NCBI GenBank assembly: GCA_003427395.1
Contig: BFEA01000101.1
Coordinates: forward strand, 2,723,680-2,748,873
Reading direction: 5' to 3'
Origin: Chara braunii
Lineage: Eukaryota; Streptophyta; Charophyceae; Charales; Characeae
DNA: 25,194 nt
Part shown: positions 9,774 through 19,483 of the stretch, in pieces
Layout of the letters: each line of letters opens with the position of its first letter
Position numbering within the stretch: the stretch's first letter is position 1
Notes under the pieces: model-generated
The model's input: only the letters and a program-made list of their open reading frames with translations
Told to the model about the DNA's origin: nothing
The model's database searches: none
Program-made: the position numbers and the translations under genes

Positions 9774-10219
9774 CCATCCTAGTCGATCGACGTCCACTTC
9801 ATACTTAGGAGATCAACACCCTAAGGAACGAACAACGTTCGGGTCTACTTGGCGTTAACCAAACGTATCTATACTACAACAAACGAGCAAATGCCCTTGG
9901 CTGACCTACCTTTACAATTGCATTTAAAAGTTTTTGCATGTTGGTCGGCATCTCGGTAGGGATACGCCCCTAAGGGTGGTGATAGCCCCTTAGGGAAGAA
10001 AAACTTATGTCGTCCGTAGGGGACCGTGGGAAGTACAGTTGGCGCACCCGGCTGAAGTGGCAAAGGAACGATGCGACCACGCACCCGTCTCGACTGCTCG
10101 CGAGATTATTTTGCATCATTCCTAAGTTGTCTCTATTTTTGCTTTTGTTTTACTCTTGCGTGACATGACCAGGATGACTCCTGCACTTTGCAAAAAGGCG
10201 GGAGCCGATGCGCTCAACA
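9774..10219 (-). repeat. Right arm of the foldback element
   Basis: Reverse complement of the left arm. It contains the corresponding hairpin near 9966-9995 with stem CCCTAAGGG and CCCTTAGGG. Confidence 0.85.
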
Positions 10220-10223
10220 CCGC
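10220..10223. repeat. Right target-site duplication CCGC of the foldback element
   Basis: Second copy of the CCGC at 8142-8145. It lies 3 bp upstream of the TATA box of unit A. Confidence 0.8.
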
Positions 10224-10226
10224 AAC

Positions 10227-10232
10227 TATAAA
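10227..10232 (+). promoter_or_regulatory. TATA box of unit A
   Basis: TATAAA in the context CCGCAACTATAAA, identical in unit B at 17026-17031. Conservation between two diverged copies supports a real core promoter. The foldback insertion separates it from the CT-rich upstream part. Confidence 0.6.
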
Positions 10233-11441
10233 ACCCGCCAGCTCATTTGGAAAGCTAACTTGAAATCCATCAGCGAACTGCGCGGTAGTAGTGGTTAGAT
10301 GAAGTGGGGATCAGTGGGTCGGAAAGTCTCAATGAGCCAACTGTGATCATACGAGCCTGTGTGTTGGATAGTCGGAAAGGACTGCCTAGGCGAAACGACA
10401 TAATGATCGAGTTAGCGGGGCGACGGGTGCTAAGGAATTGATGCATGGTACATGGCGGTTGGGATCGCCTGTGCCTAGGCAACGAATGCATGTGTGTGGA
10501 CGTATGGTTCTCTGGCCCTGGATCATGGCATGAGAGCAAAAAACCTTGTGCCTTGTTTTTCTTGGTTCTTTCTGTACGACTACTTTTGAAGCTAAGTATA
10601 TTTGGCGATTCGCAAAGATCCTCTCCTCGTTTTTATCGTGTGTATATTCTCCTTCTATGAATGCATGATGAATGAATGGTTGTAAACATGCGGTGTTGTG
10701 TTGACGAACGTAGGTGGATGTTTGTGCGTTGAACTTGGTCTCACTGGGCGAGGATGGTTGAAGCACGAAAACTGAAATTGGTCTGATTGGTTGAAATGTG
10801 TGTCTGTCTCTTGCGTTTGTGGCAACTATGTGATATGGCAAATGTATGAGATTTAAGTTTGTTTTTTTTTACTTAAAACCCTCACCGGAAGAGTTTCTCT
10901 GCATATCTTTAATCAATCTACCCGGCTAGTTCTTCGCCCGCTTCGAAAGAAGTAGTCGAAAACTTTGTCGCACATCAGTCGATCAAAGATGCATAACTCT
11001 CCCGATTTTTCATCCCCATTGGTCCGAAATTCCTCCCTTCCTCTGCTCTTATCATCTCGCGAGTGGACATTTTTTTATGACAACTCCACTTGAAAAGATC
11101 TTCTTGCTAATAGAATGTCATTTTCCTAAGAGTTTCTTTTGATGTCTTTTAAAACACATTCTTCTTTTCTAGCCCATCCGCCCATGTAAAATCAACGTGA
11201 ATGAATCCGCAAGAAGCTCTTTCGTAACTCTTCCATTAAATTATTGGGTAATTACCCACCACCGTGAAACTATGGGTAATTACCAACAATAAGGCAACCT
11301 TTAAAACTAATGGGAAATAATTATTTTGTCTTATGAACGGTGGATGCGTGTTTTTCGTCCATGTGGACCGAGTTAGTTGAACCATCGGGACGACAACATC
11401 TTGAACCTCCTCAACCATGACCCTTCCCATATAATAAGGAT

Positions 11442-11735
11442 ATGACGCGTGTCTGCGAGTGGGACGTTCCAAAAGTTGTCGCTAAGATAGGCGGCCCATA
11501 TCACTTTCCTTCCGAATTACATTGCTTGGGATTTGTAAATGCTGGTTTTGTGATTGTTGATATTTATTCGGTTTCGCTTCCCTTTAACGAGCTAATTGTC
11601 ATTCTGTGGTGGACAATTGCACCATATTGGCCTCACACTCTGTGCAGTGATTGTCGTCGCACATATTGCTATCAAGCCCAAAGGTTCAACTATCAGACAC
11701 TTGGCGAAGAGGAATACCAGCAATCAACTGTCGGA
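11442..11735 (+). CDS. Unrecognised protein domain of unit A, paralogue of the unit B domain
   Basis: From about 11442 the frame encodes roughly 95 residues that align with unit B at 17779-18080. Identical blocks are TRVCEWDV, VAKIGG, AGFVIVD, FNE.IVI, and TLCSDCRR followed by CY. By eye about 55-60% of positions are identical. The CxxC...C spacing in LCSDCRRTYCY could bind a metal ion. Two in-frame stops lie just upstream of the ATG used here, while unit B reads through that region. A is therefore probably a truncated copy or starts at this Met. Beyond about 11735 the frame enters G-rich low-complexity sequence and homology to B ends. I do not recognise the family. Confidence 0.5.
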
Positions 11736-11739
11736 CGCG

Positions 11740-11768
11740 GGGGCGGGGCCGGAGGTGGAGGGGCGGCA

Positions 11769-11799
<31 letters not shown>

Positions 11800-11900
11800 G
11801 TGGGGGTGAGGGTGTGGGGAGAGGCCGGGGGTACCGGGGTTAGGGCAGGGCTGGGGGCCGGGGCCGGGGATCCCCACGATGGGGGTCCGAGGGTGAAACC
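11740..11900. repeat. G-rich tract with a 30-nt G run
   Basis: A run of 30 G lies at 11769-11798, surrounded by GGGGC and GGTGTGG repeats. It is able in principle to form G-quadruplexes. The Gly-rich and Pro-rich open frames here are composition artefacts. Confidence 0.85.
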
Positions 11901-12049
11901 CCTACCTCGACTTGGGCCTCGGGGATCCCTGCGTGACAACCCTGGTTAATGGCAAAAAACTAAAATGTTGTATGCGCAAAGTTCGTCAATCAAGTCGACC
12001 TGAATTGTAAGTCGGTGCGGACGATCATCGCCCCAATGCCCGACAAAAA

Positions 12050-12355
12050 TACGGGTCAGTCCTAGACGTTCAACTGTGCCTATACTTGTGCTATAGTGAT
12101 CGAGCAAATACCCTCAACTGATTTACCTCTGCGATTGCAAGTAAAAACCTTCGCACGTGGGTCAATAACTCAACAGGGATACACTTACCTAAGGGTGGTG
12201 ACAACCCCTCAGGTAGAGGTAAGTTGTACCTCACGGATCGTTGTCCTGTCACAGGGAGCTGTGAGCGGTATAGTTGGCGCACACGGTCTAAGAGGTATCT
12301 CCGCTCACCAATGCTTAACGCACCCCTCCGTGACACGACCATGAGATCCTGGTAG
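12050..12355 (-). repeat. Solo, diverged third copy of the foldback-element arm
   Basis: It matches the right arm (9835-10190) in the same orientation. Shared pieces are CGAGCAAATACCCTCAACTG against CGAGCAAATGCCCTTGGCTG, CTAAGGGTGGTGACAACCCC, and GTATAGTTGGCGCAC against GTACAGTTGGCGCAC. An internal deletion removes part of the outer arm. The hairpin is kept at 12186-12215 with a compensated outer base pair. Confidence 0.75.
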
Positions 12356-12745
12356 GAAGAGAGTGAAGGACAGGGTTAGCAAAGATTAAAAGGGGAGAGG
12401 GGAGGCAGACGAAGCACAACAACAACCAAATAGTGACACAAATGGGATGGAAGAGGGTTTAAGAGGCTAAGGGTTGGAAAAACAATGTAGGTAGGGGTTA
12501 AACAAAGGTTTAACAGTGACTCGACATCCAACGATAAAGAAAAGGAGGAGGGAAGGTAGATAAGGAAGAGGCAGAACCGACAACATAAGACAAGGTTTGA
12601 CAAAAATTATACAATGTGACGACACACAACAAAAACAAACCACAATAAATGGGTACGACAACCCACCACAAAATCTCGACAATTACACAATCAGGGATAA
12701 ATTAGCACACGATGGTTAGGTTATGACGAATCATGTGTAATACAA
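12356..12745. other. Unassigned stretch
   Basis: A-rich, purine-biased plus strand with no credible gene and no repeat partner found. Confidence 0.4.
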
Positions 12746-12882
12746 GGACGTTGAGCCCGATTCTCAGCAGGTGTTTGTCTCCAGCAATAGATAAAGCCGT
12801 CATACTTAGGGCCCTGATTTGTGAGGATGCTCATATCACCTGGCTAAGCAGATCTCCTGCTCATGAAGTAAAAAAAAAAAAA
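12746..12882 (+). mobile_element. LINE-type 3' tail family T, copy 2
   Basis: GGACGTTGAGCCCGATTCTC is followed by CAGCAGGTGTTTGTCTCCAG and CAATAGAT, then an A run at 12870-12882. This is the most diverged of the three tail copies. Confidence 0.6.
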
Positions 12883-13329
12883 GGCCCCATCTATTGGAGG
12901 GGAGTTGCACCTGTTGGAATTTGGGTACGACATCCCTATGTTTTTGTAAATAGATCCCTGCAAATGAATGAGTGTACATGATGAGCAACATTAATTGCCC
13001 TCATGCAAGGGGATTAACCGCCCCTCTAGATTCAAGGATGACACCCTGTTAAGCGACTATCTCTAACCTTCTGACTGTTTGCATACTGGACAACAGTCGA
13101 TGATCCCGCTGAGCCTCCTTATGAATTTGTTCATTCCTTCCCCTCTGCAGACGATTGTTTGGTGGACCTTGCTTTGTATGGATTGGAATGAAGGGGAGGG
13201 TTGGGGCATAACTTCCCATTTGGAACATTCTACTTTCTTCTTATTGTTTGTCCTTACGATTAGAACAATGGACAACAAACTGAATGACCACCCCCTGGAC
13301 ACAGACACGTATAACCACTTGCAATAGGA
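12883..13329. other. Unassigned stretch upstream of the LINE
   Basis: I see no endonuclease domain of a LINE here and no other credible gene. The LINE that follows therefore seems to be 5'-truncated. Confidence 0.4.
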
Positions 13330-16238
13330 CCGTGACCATCTCTAAGCCTATCTAGATAATCGTACGGAGGTTTGGAGAATGCAAGCAAGAATTCCGAAAG
13401 ACGTATCAGAAGGCACAATGCCCAAATCTTCTTCCAGAAGGCAAAATGCCCAAATCTTCTTCCAGAAGGCAAAATGCAGATCGAGGAATTCTATGGTCCC
13501 CACCCTTAAACCCTCCTTTCATCATCACTAACCAACCGCTTCCAATGCATACACAGTGGTAGATTATGCTACTTGCTACTACAAGGACCTCTTCACCTCA
13601 CATACAACACAGTGGCCTGAGGAGATCTTGACGCAAGCAAAGGTACCTTGTTGCAAAATTTGGGCACGCTCCTCTCCCACAACCAAAGATTAGAGTTGGA
13701 AGCTCCATTGACCACTAGCGAGATCTTGGAGGCACTTCAGCAAATGGAAGATGAGAAGACTCCTAGTCTCGATGCATTCTCCAAGAAATTTTGGCTGGCT
13801 TTCTGGGACACTATAGGAGAAGACTTTATGCATTACGTACACGCGGTTCAGCAAGAAGGTATTTTTGGCCCAATGATGAGCCAGTGAGTTACTACACTTA
13901 TATATAAGAAAGGAGGCAAGGAGGATATAAGGAACTACCGTCCTCTAACCCTCTTGCCTCTCCCATACCAGATGGTGGTGAAAGCCCTAGGCAGTGGGTT
14001 CCTCCCACATATGGCATGTTTTATCCATATACACCGGACAGGCTTCATGCCAAACAAGAATATACACGGCAACATTCTGTTCGTGAACGAAACGATAAAG
14101 TATGCCAGACAAAGACAAACAGAGGCTACTATCCTGTTTATCGATTTTGAAAAAACCTACGACCATGTGGACTAACAATTTTTAGATATGTGCCTGGACA
14201 AAATGAACTTGGGGTCTGGGTTTAGACGATAACTAACTTGCCTGCATGCTAGAGCCTTGACTAACATTATGTTAAATGACCATCTGTCCCCGACGTTGTC
14301 CCTGCAGAGATCGGTGAGGCAAGATGACTTTATCGCCCCTTTGTTATCCTGATGGAGACCCTAACTGCCCTCATCAGAGCAAATTCAACCATAGAGCGGA
14401 CAAACATACCAGAGATACTAGGGCATCTCATTCCGGTCACCTCTCTCTTTGCGGATGACCTCACGGTTGTATTGAAAGCCGCCCTAGCCCACACGGTTCA
14501 CCTCTTCTCAGTAGTTGCGGACATGAGAGTGAACTGGGGCACCAAGACTGAAGGTTGGTGGCTACAATCGAATGAGGTCTCCCCACCCCCCCACCCCTCA
14601 GTTCGATGGAGGTCTGCAGAAGAGGCGATTCGAGTTCTTGGAGTTAGGCTCACAGCCCTGAGCCCCCCCAAGGACCATGGAGATGCATTGGTGGAACTCG
14701 CCCTGCAAAAGCTGGCAAGGTGAAAAAGTCTCCACACTTCGCTTGTCGGCAAGGCTCTCACTATCAATAATGCCATCCTGTCAACAATATGGTATAAGGG
14801 GGCATTCTGGCATCCGAAAACTGAACAAGCGAATAAACTGATAACTCTGGAGAAACGACCACGAGCTAGCCAATTGCATAAAGAGAGTGACTCGGAAATA
14901 TGTAGCCCAACCCAGATCAAGAGGAGGATTAACAATCATTGATCCGAGATACTAATTCAAGGCACTTATCTTCAAGGTTATCATATGTATGCTGCTAACT
15001 AGTGATGTCATGTGGCTCCCATTAGCAATGATACAGATTACCAACTTGGCACCTCTCTCAGCTCCTGACAGACCCATTCACCTACTGACCTGGCTTACCA
15101 ACGCCCACTGGTCCATATCGAAGCCAACCTACAACAATGTGGTTGGAACAGGAGGTGGAGGTAATAGTCACCTCCGCAAGCGAGCTAGACAAGACCTGAC
15201 AACGAACCCCCTATGGTCAGATCTCTTGCACCTATGGAGAGAAATAGGCCCGATGAAATTACTAGTCCCATTGAGATGGCAAAAAATCTGGTGGCAACCG
15301 ATCTTTGGTAACCCACATATCTTGGATGTTAGTGGTAAGCCATTCTCAATGTCCCAAAGATCCCACTGGTTGAAATGAACGCAAAAGGGTATCTTCACAA
15401 TTGGGGACATGTGGGACACAGTAACAGGACAGTGCAACATAGAACAAACCTTAAAAAGGCAGCTCCAACATATCACAAAACTGCAAGACAAACTGTCGGA
15501 TGTGATTGAGGCGGTACCGCTAGCCCGGACTCTTGAACATAGCAACCGATTGGGTAATCCGACATTCCTCTTTGCCAATCCCAGCAGCGGTCTACCAAGT
15601 TAGTGACATTGAAGCCACATCGACAACACTTCAAGCTTATGAGCCACAACAACGAGGCTCGAGATTCCCCAAACTAACAAGGAATGAAGACCTGGACCAT
15701 CAATGTGGTTGGGCACAACTTATAAGAGTACGAGTACTGGAAGATGCTGAAGGGGGGTATTGGGCATTTTAACCAGCGACACCCATATCCTCTCTTCCCT
15801 TTGATCCGACAAAATGACAGTGAGAGGGTAAGAAGCCCCTACCCATATGGCAGTTTACAGTAAAGGGCTGCTACCGTGCAGTCCATACACTGGCTCCTGT
15901 TAATGAAACACTGCTTAACCGATAGCAGAGGGACTCACGTTTCCAAGAGGCATAAATCCCCTCCCCGCCCTGGCCCAATATTGCAAGGATAATGCCCACC
16001 GCCCACCGATCCCTACAGTGGCAAATCTGGTATCGGTGTCTTCCAACACCGGACTGGTCGGTGTCAAGGTCTCGACTATAACAAAAAGGCATCCTGTCCC
16101 TGATCTGCTCATACTGCGGAAAATCGTCCCAACCTAGGCGAGCAAATCTGGAACACTGCCTCCTGGAATGCCCAATCGCAATCCAGATCTGGAGCTGGTG
16201 GGACGCAACATGGTGCTCACTCACAATTAAGAACTTCT
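13330..16238 (+). pseudogene. Degenerate L1-type LINE ORF2: reverse transcriptase to zf-RVT
   Basis: Fragments in plus-strand frames follow the order of a plant L1-type ORF2. A pre-RT segment (QIFFQKAKCRS, then YYKDLFTSHTTQWPEEIL) ends near 13640. RT motifs follow: KTPSLDAFSKKFWLAFW (about 13755), IRNYRPLTLLPL (13930), HRTGFMPNKNIHGNILF then ATILFIDFEKTYDHVD (14032-14172, catalytic Asp in FID), SVRQDDFIAPLL (14310-14348) and the catalytic SLFADDL (14442-14462). Next come a connection region (FTVKGCYRAV near 15857, WQIWYRCLPT near 16018) and a zinc-binding zf-RVT domain (ICSYCGK, then LEHCLLECPIAIQIW, 16100-16200). Stops at 13885, 14173, 14351 and others, plus frameshifts, make it dead. The endonuclease domain and ORF1 are missing. 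Repeat unit B begins right after the zf-RVT domain, and the C-terminal end may resume beyond it. Confidence 0.9.
13409..13477. repeat. 28-bp tandem repeat, 2.5 copies, inside the LINE
   Basis: The unit GAAGGCAAAATGCCCAAATC plus TTCTTCCA starts at 13409, 13437 and 13465. A 28-bp unit shifts the reading frame. It lies in the pre-RT part of the LINE and is probably a slippage or duplication event after the element died. Confidence 0.9.
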
Positions 16239-16254
16239 CTCCTTTTGTGTTTTC

Positions 16255-17023
16255 ATGAATTAATATGCGTTGTTCGTAATCAGGGCGGTCCGTCCTTCTC
16301 AGGACCTTTGTCATCTTTGGATCGATTTTTGAAATTTCATCTTTTCGCAATTTTGGAAATACACGGGAATTACGCGCGCCTTAGTGAGCGCGCTAGGAAT
16401 TTGGCTAGAAGGCTAGGAATTTCGGAATGAGTGGAACCTGACGTGTCCTTTCTTGTGCATGAATGTTCTCGACTTCGTCTTGGAAAACTCTGGGTAGGAA
16501 TCTGAATAGGTATAGGATTTTTTTTCGTGCTCGCTCTACACGCGGATATGATACTTTTCAATTTTGAATTAGTTGTAACTGTTTCGGTGCCCTTTTTGCC
16601 TCCGCGTCAGCGCCATGCATGCGAACCTCCCCTCGCCGCTTCCCTGGCTACCTTTGACACTCTCTTCTTCTCACTCTCACTCCTTCACTCTCTGTAACCG
16701 TTTTCCATCTCTCCCTCGCCTCGCGCCCCTTTTCTCTTTCTTGATTATTTGGATTTTGGTTCCATTTTGCGCTATTTTTCACGCTCTTCTTCTTCCCGCT
16801 CTAAACCTTGCGCCGGAATACCTTGACAATTTCCTCCTCCTCCCCTCTAGCCAAGGAGACGCGCCGTGTAAGAAGGATATTCTTGTTACACGACGATTCT
16901 GATTCGCTACGACTGGGCTCCGAAGGATCAACATGACTTTCATTAGGCGATTATCCCCAAACCTCCCCTTACCCCTCCCTACCTCAGTCCTAACCCTTCC
17001 TAGCGTCTATCTCCTTTTCCGCA
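16255..17023 (+). mobile_element. Repeat unit B, 5' promoter-side segment
   Basis: Direct-oriented homologue of 7290-8145. It keeps the uninterrupted empty site TTTTCCGCAACTATAAA at 17015-17031, where unit A carries the foldback element. A CT-rich tract (16630-16810) precedes the TATA box. The left border falls close to the end of the LINE zf-RVT domain, so B probably inserted into that LINE. Confidence 0.75.
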
Positions 17024-17025
17024 AC

Positions 17026-17031
17026 TATAAA
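17026..17031 (+). promoter_or_regulatory. TATA box of unit B
   Basis: TATAAA in the same context as unit A (CCGCAACTATAAA). About 640-740 bp lie between it and the first coding sequence, which may hold a leader or an intron. Confidence 0.6.
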
Positions 17032-17669
17032 TTCCGCAAGCGCTCCCAAAAATCTTTCTCTCAACTCATCTGCCAACTTCCGGAAAGCAGTGGCTAGAGG
17101 GTGTGTGTAAGGGGCGAGTCCAAAAATCCTGACGGACTGACTTTAGTCTTGTCGGCTGTGCGCTGGATCACCCGTCGGATTGTGGGATCCGGGTCAGACC
17201 GTGCAGAGACTAAGTTGGTGGGGTGACGATCACTATGGTGGATTAGCACGTGACGGCCGGGATCGTAACTGCTCGTGAGAGGTTCAAATCGGGAGTTGAG
17301 TGAATGCATGGCCTGGGGCCATGGTGGAATCTTATGGCAGAAACGCCTCTTTTTGCCCCAAAATCTGTATCTTCAAATGTGAGTTCTGATCACTCGACTT
17401 CTAAGGCGGAATTTCCCTTGACAAAATCACCGGACATTCTATGATTGCTTTCTACTCTTTTCTCCCCTCTGATCTGCGTCTATTCTCACTCACTCTCTCA
17501 TTTTGTTATGTTTGTTATAATGGATGAATTATAGTAACTTTACTTCTCTCACTTTGATATGTGCATGCAATGGGTCGTATTAGAGAGTTTGTTGTAGCAT
17601 GACCAGATGATGATTGGTTGATCGACTGGATGATCTGGCTGCTTAGAGTGTCGAATGAATGATGTATGA

Positions 17670-18464
17670 TTGGGAAGAATTTTTGTGTTTGCTTTTGTTG
17701 CCATGTGGACTGACGGCCCCAACCTGACCGGGCGCCAGCTTCCCGTGCCCCCGCCACGCCCCTTGTCGTACAACGAGGAAAGGACACGTGTATGCGAGTG
17801 GGACGTACGAGAAGCCGTCGCTAAGATCGGCGGGCACTACTACTTTCCTCCCAAAACTCGGTGTTCTAGATTCGTTGGTGCGGGTTTTGTTATTGTTGAT
17901 ACGCAATTTCTTCCCAGTTCGTTGTTGTTGCTATTTAATGAGTGGATCGTCATCCCATGGACAGCAGTAGAGCCTCATTGGCCTAACACTCTGTGCAGCG
18001 ATTGTCGCCGCTTCGAGTGTTACCGAGCCAAGGGTTTCCACTACCGCACACGTAGCGAGGATGAGCATAAGGAGAGGGCTACTCGATTGAAGCCCTCCAC
18101 GTCGGATTCGGAGTTGTGTAACGAGCGCCGACGAGACCTCATCCGTAAACCGGATACCACGTGTGTAACCCCCCCCTTCATGAGAAACGAAGAGCGACGG
18201 CTCGCTGGGAAGTTGAGCGATACTTTTTGGATTGAATTTTCCATAGCCGTGAGCCCCTCGCGCGCCTTTCTATTCCTTAAACCCGCACGGCAACGAACCT
18301 CCTTCTTACTAAGGTCGGACCAACACGGGGGATTTCAGTTCTGCTTGTGTCCCCACACTCAACTTTTCCAAAAATCCTTGGCACACCACATCTTCGCTGT
18401 CTTCCCGAGACCCTTCCGCAAACCAAAACGCTCACCGGGAAGCAGTGCGGGGTGTGAGGTTTGA
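17670..18464 (+). CDS. Unrecognised repeat-unit B protein (264 aa)
   Basis: The frame is intact from Met at 17670 to TGA at 18462-18464. Homology with unit A at protein level covers residues about 37-135: TRVCEWDVREAVAKIGG, then AGFVIVD, LFNEWIVIPW, HWPNTLCSDCRRFECYRAK and FHYRTR. The Cys cluster (LCSDC...C) could be a small metal-binding site. The N-terminal 36 residues are Pro-rich and may be partly leader, because DNA homology to A extends only weakly there. The C-terminal half is basic, with a second Cys pair (CLCPH). No catalytic signature, signal peptide or clear membrane helix is visible. The hydrophobic stretch LPSSLLLLFNE is too short to be a confident helix. Presence in two promoter-bearing repeat units suggests a mobile-element or expanded gene-family protein. 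I assign no function. Confidence 0.5.
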   Translation: MGRIFVFAFVAMWTDGPNLTGRQLPVPPPRPLSYNEERTRVCEWDVREAVAKIGGHYYFPPKTRCSRFVGAGFVIVDTQFLPSSLLLLFNEWIVIPWTAVEPHWPNTLCSDCRRFECYRAKGFHYRTRSEDEHKERATRLKPSTSDSELCNERRRDLIRKPDTTCVTPPFMRNEERRLAGKLSDTFWIEFSIAVSPSRAFLFLKPARQRTSFLLRSDQHGGFQFCLCPHTQLFQKSLAHHIFAVFPRPFRKPKRSPGSSAGCEV

Positions 18465-18640
18465 GCGTCACACGCCCCCACCTCGACCCCTCCCGTCACA
18501 ACCACCGGCCTCAACCCCTTCTCCACCTCCACCCCTACCGACACAGTCCCCCCCCCCCCCCCCCCCCCCCCCCTCCTCACGTGCCCCTCCCACCCCCCAT
18601 CGATACACAAGAGGACAAGAGGAGACAGTGGACCACTGGG
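18465..18640. repeat. C-rich, Pro-coding low-complexity tract with a 26-nt C run
   Basis: It contains CACCTCGACCCCTCCC-type repeats and a run of 26 C at 18548-18573. It follows unit B much as the G-rich tract follows unit A, but on the complementary strand. Confidence 0.8.
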
Positions 18641-19012
18641 CCCCCGGGGATTATGGACCTACAACATGCTTTGGGCAGATCTCAAGATACACAGCTACAG
18701 GACAACCAACAACTCCAAATGACCTGCTGGGGCCGATCTCCACACTATGAATAAAAGGACCATACATGGACAACAGATCGACACAGAGAACAATAGAAAA
18801 CCTCATAACTTGCAGCAGAAACAGTCTACATCTCTGCTCTCCCAGCGTCCCTGTAACAGTATCGATACTATCCCAGCCTCATCCGCACAGAATCATGAAA
18901 ATACCAAGGAACTAAGGTTTCAAGGATTTCAGGACTACACGGGATAGACATATGGGGTATAGAACTAGAGGCTAAGGGAGACATGGGATAAACGGTATGA
19001 GGTGGGAAGGGA
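18641..19012. other. Unassigned stretch, possibly LINE-derived
   Basis: No family motif can be seen. Its place between unit B and an A-tailed LINE-type 3' end makes it a candidate for interrupted LINE sequence. Confidence 0.3.
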
Positions 19013-19297
19013 ATGGGCGGTGTATGTCGGTGGTGTACGCCGGTTCAAACATCAGTTGCAATAGGGGGCTGCACAGGCCTGGAATTGGCAGGGACTGAGG
19101 GGCTAAATGGGGACAGTAGGAATACACAAAACAGGTACCCTGCAATTCTAGGATGGGGGACAGTCTATCTAGGACGGAGCTCCGACATGGGTAGGGTTGT
19201 AAAGCTCCTACGGAACATGGAGGTCCGAGCTCGGAACCAGACTGAGTTATGGCTATACCTCCAGGATGAAGTGACGAAAAAACAACACTACAAATGA
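19013..19297 (+). pseudogene. Possible C-terminal end of a LINE ORF2
   Basis: A 94-codon frame ends 10 bp before the conserved 3' tail unit. Its last third (GRVVKLLRNMEVRARNQTEL, then WLYLQDEVTKKQHYK) reads as a charged helical C-terminus. The only support is its position directly upstream of tail copy 3. I recognise no domain. It may be the far end of the LINE whose RT and zf-RVT lie at 13330-16238, split by unit B. Confidence 0.3.
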
Positions 19298-19307
19298 TGT
19301 TCAGAGG

Positions 19308-19458
19308 GACGCTGGACCCCATTTCCAGCAGGTGTTGCTCCCCACCAATAGATGGAGCGGCCCGGCAGCCAAACTCTCAATCTCGTGGTTCTTTTACCAC
19401 CATAGGGATAGAGGGGTGGCATATGAGCCTTAAAAAAAAAAAAAAAAAAAAAAAAAAA
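19308..19458 (+). mobile_element. LINE-type 3' tail family T, copy 3
   Basis: GACGCTGGACCCCATTTCCA and the core GTTGCTCCCCACCAATAGAT match copy 1 closely. It ends in a 27-nt A run at 19432-19458, a sign of target-primed reverse transcription. Confidence 0.75.
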
Positions 19459-19483
19459 TTAAAAAAACGATTCCATTTGGATT

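Larger units (their letters stand above)
8146..10219. mobile_element. 2074-bp foldback DNA element with long terminal inverted repeats
   Basis: The left end reads TGTCGAGCACATCGGCTCCC and the right end, reverse-complemented, reads TGTTGAGCGCATCGGCTCCC. The inverted arms extend over 8146-8605 and about 9774-10219, roughly 80% alike by eye. The 1.1-kb interior has no transposase-like frame, only one 65-codon frame of no family character. It is flanked by CCGC duplications and has a matching empty site in unit B. TGTNR-type ends with 4-bp duplications recall, from memory, the Ginger superfamily, but without a transposase this is only a lead. The ends also fit the TG...CA rule of LTRs, but the arms are inverted, so it is not an LTR element. 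It appears non-autonomous. Confidence 0.85.
10224..11735 (+). mobile_element. Repeat unit A, transcribed-side segment
   Basis: It aligns with unit B from 17024 to about 18090. Unit A is about 450 bp longer between the leader and the coding part. The extra sequence lies within about 10840-11300 and includes a T run and two TGGGTAATTACC palindromic 12-mers (11245-11256 and 11273-11284). It may be a further decayed insertion. Confidence 0.65.

Noticed and set aside
8146-10219. LTR retrotransposon, because of TG...CA ends
   Set aside because: The long terminal repeats are inverted, not direct, and no gag or pol lies inside.
11686-11949. Gly-rich and Pro-rich open frames around the G run
   Set aside because: Low-complexity translation of a homopolymer region, with no homology to unit B beyond about 11735.
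7290-18464. Units A and B as two LTRs of one giant retrotransposon
   Set aside because: They encode a protein domain, carry different flanks, and the sequence between them is a LINE with zf-RVT, not gag-pol with a retroviral-type RT.
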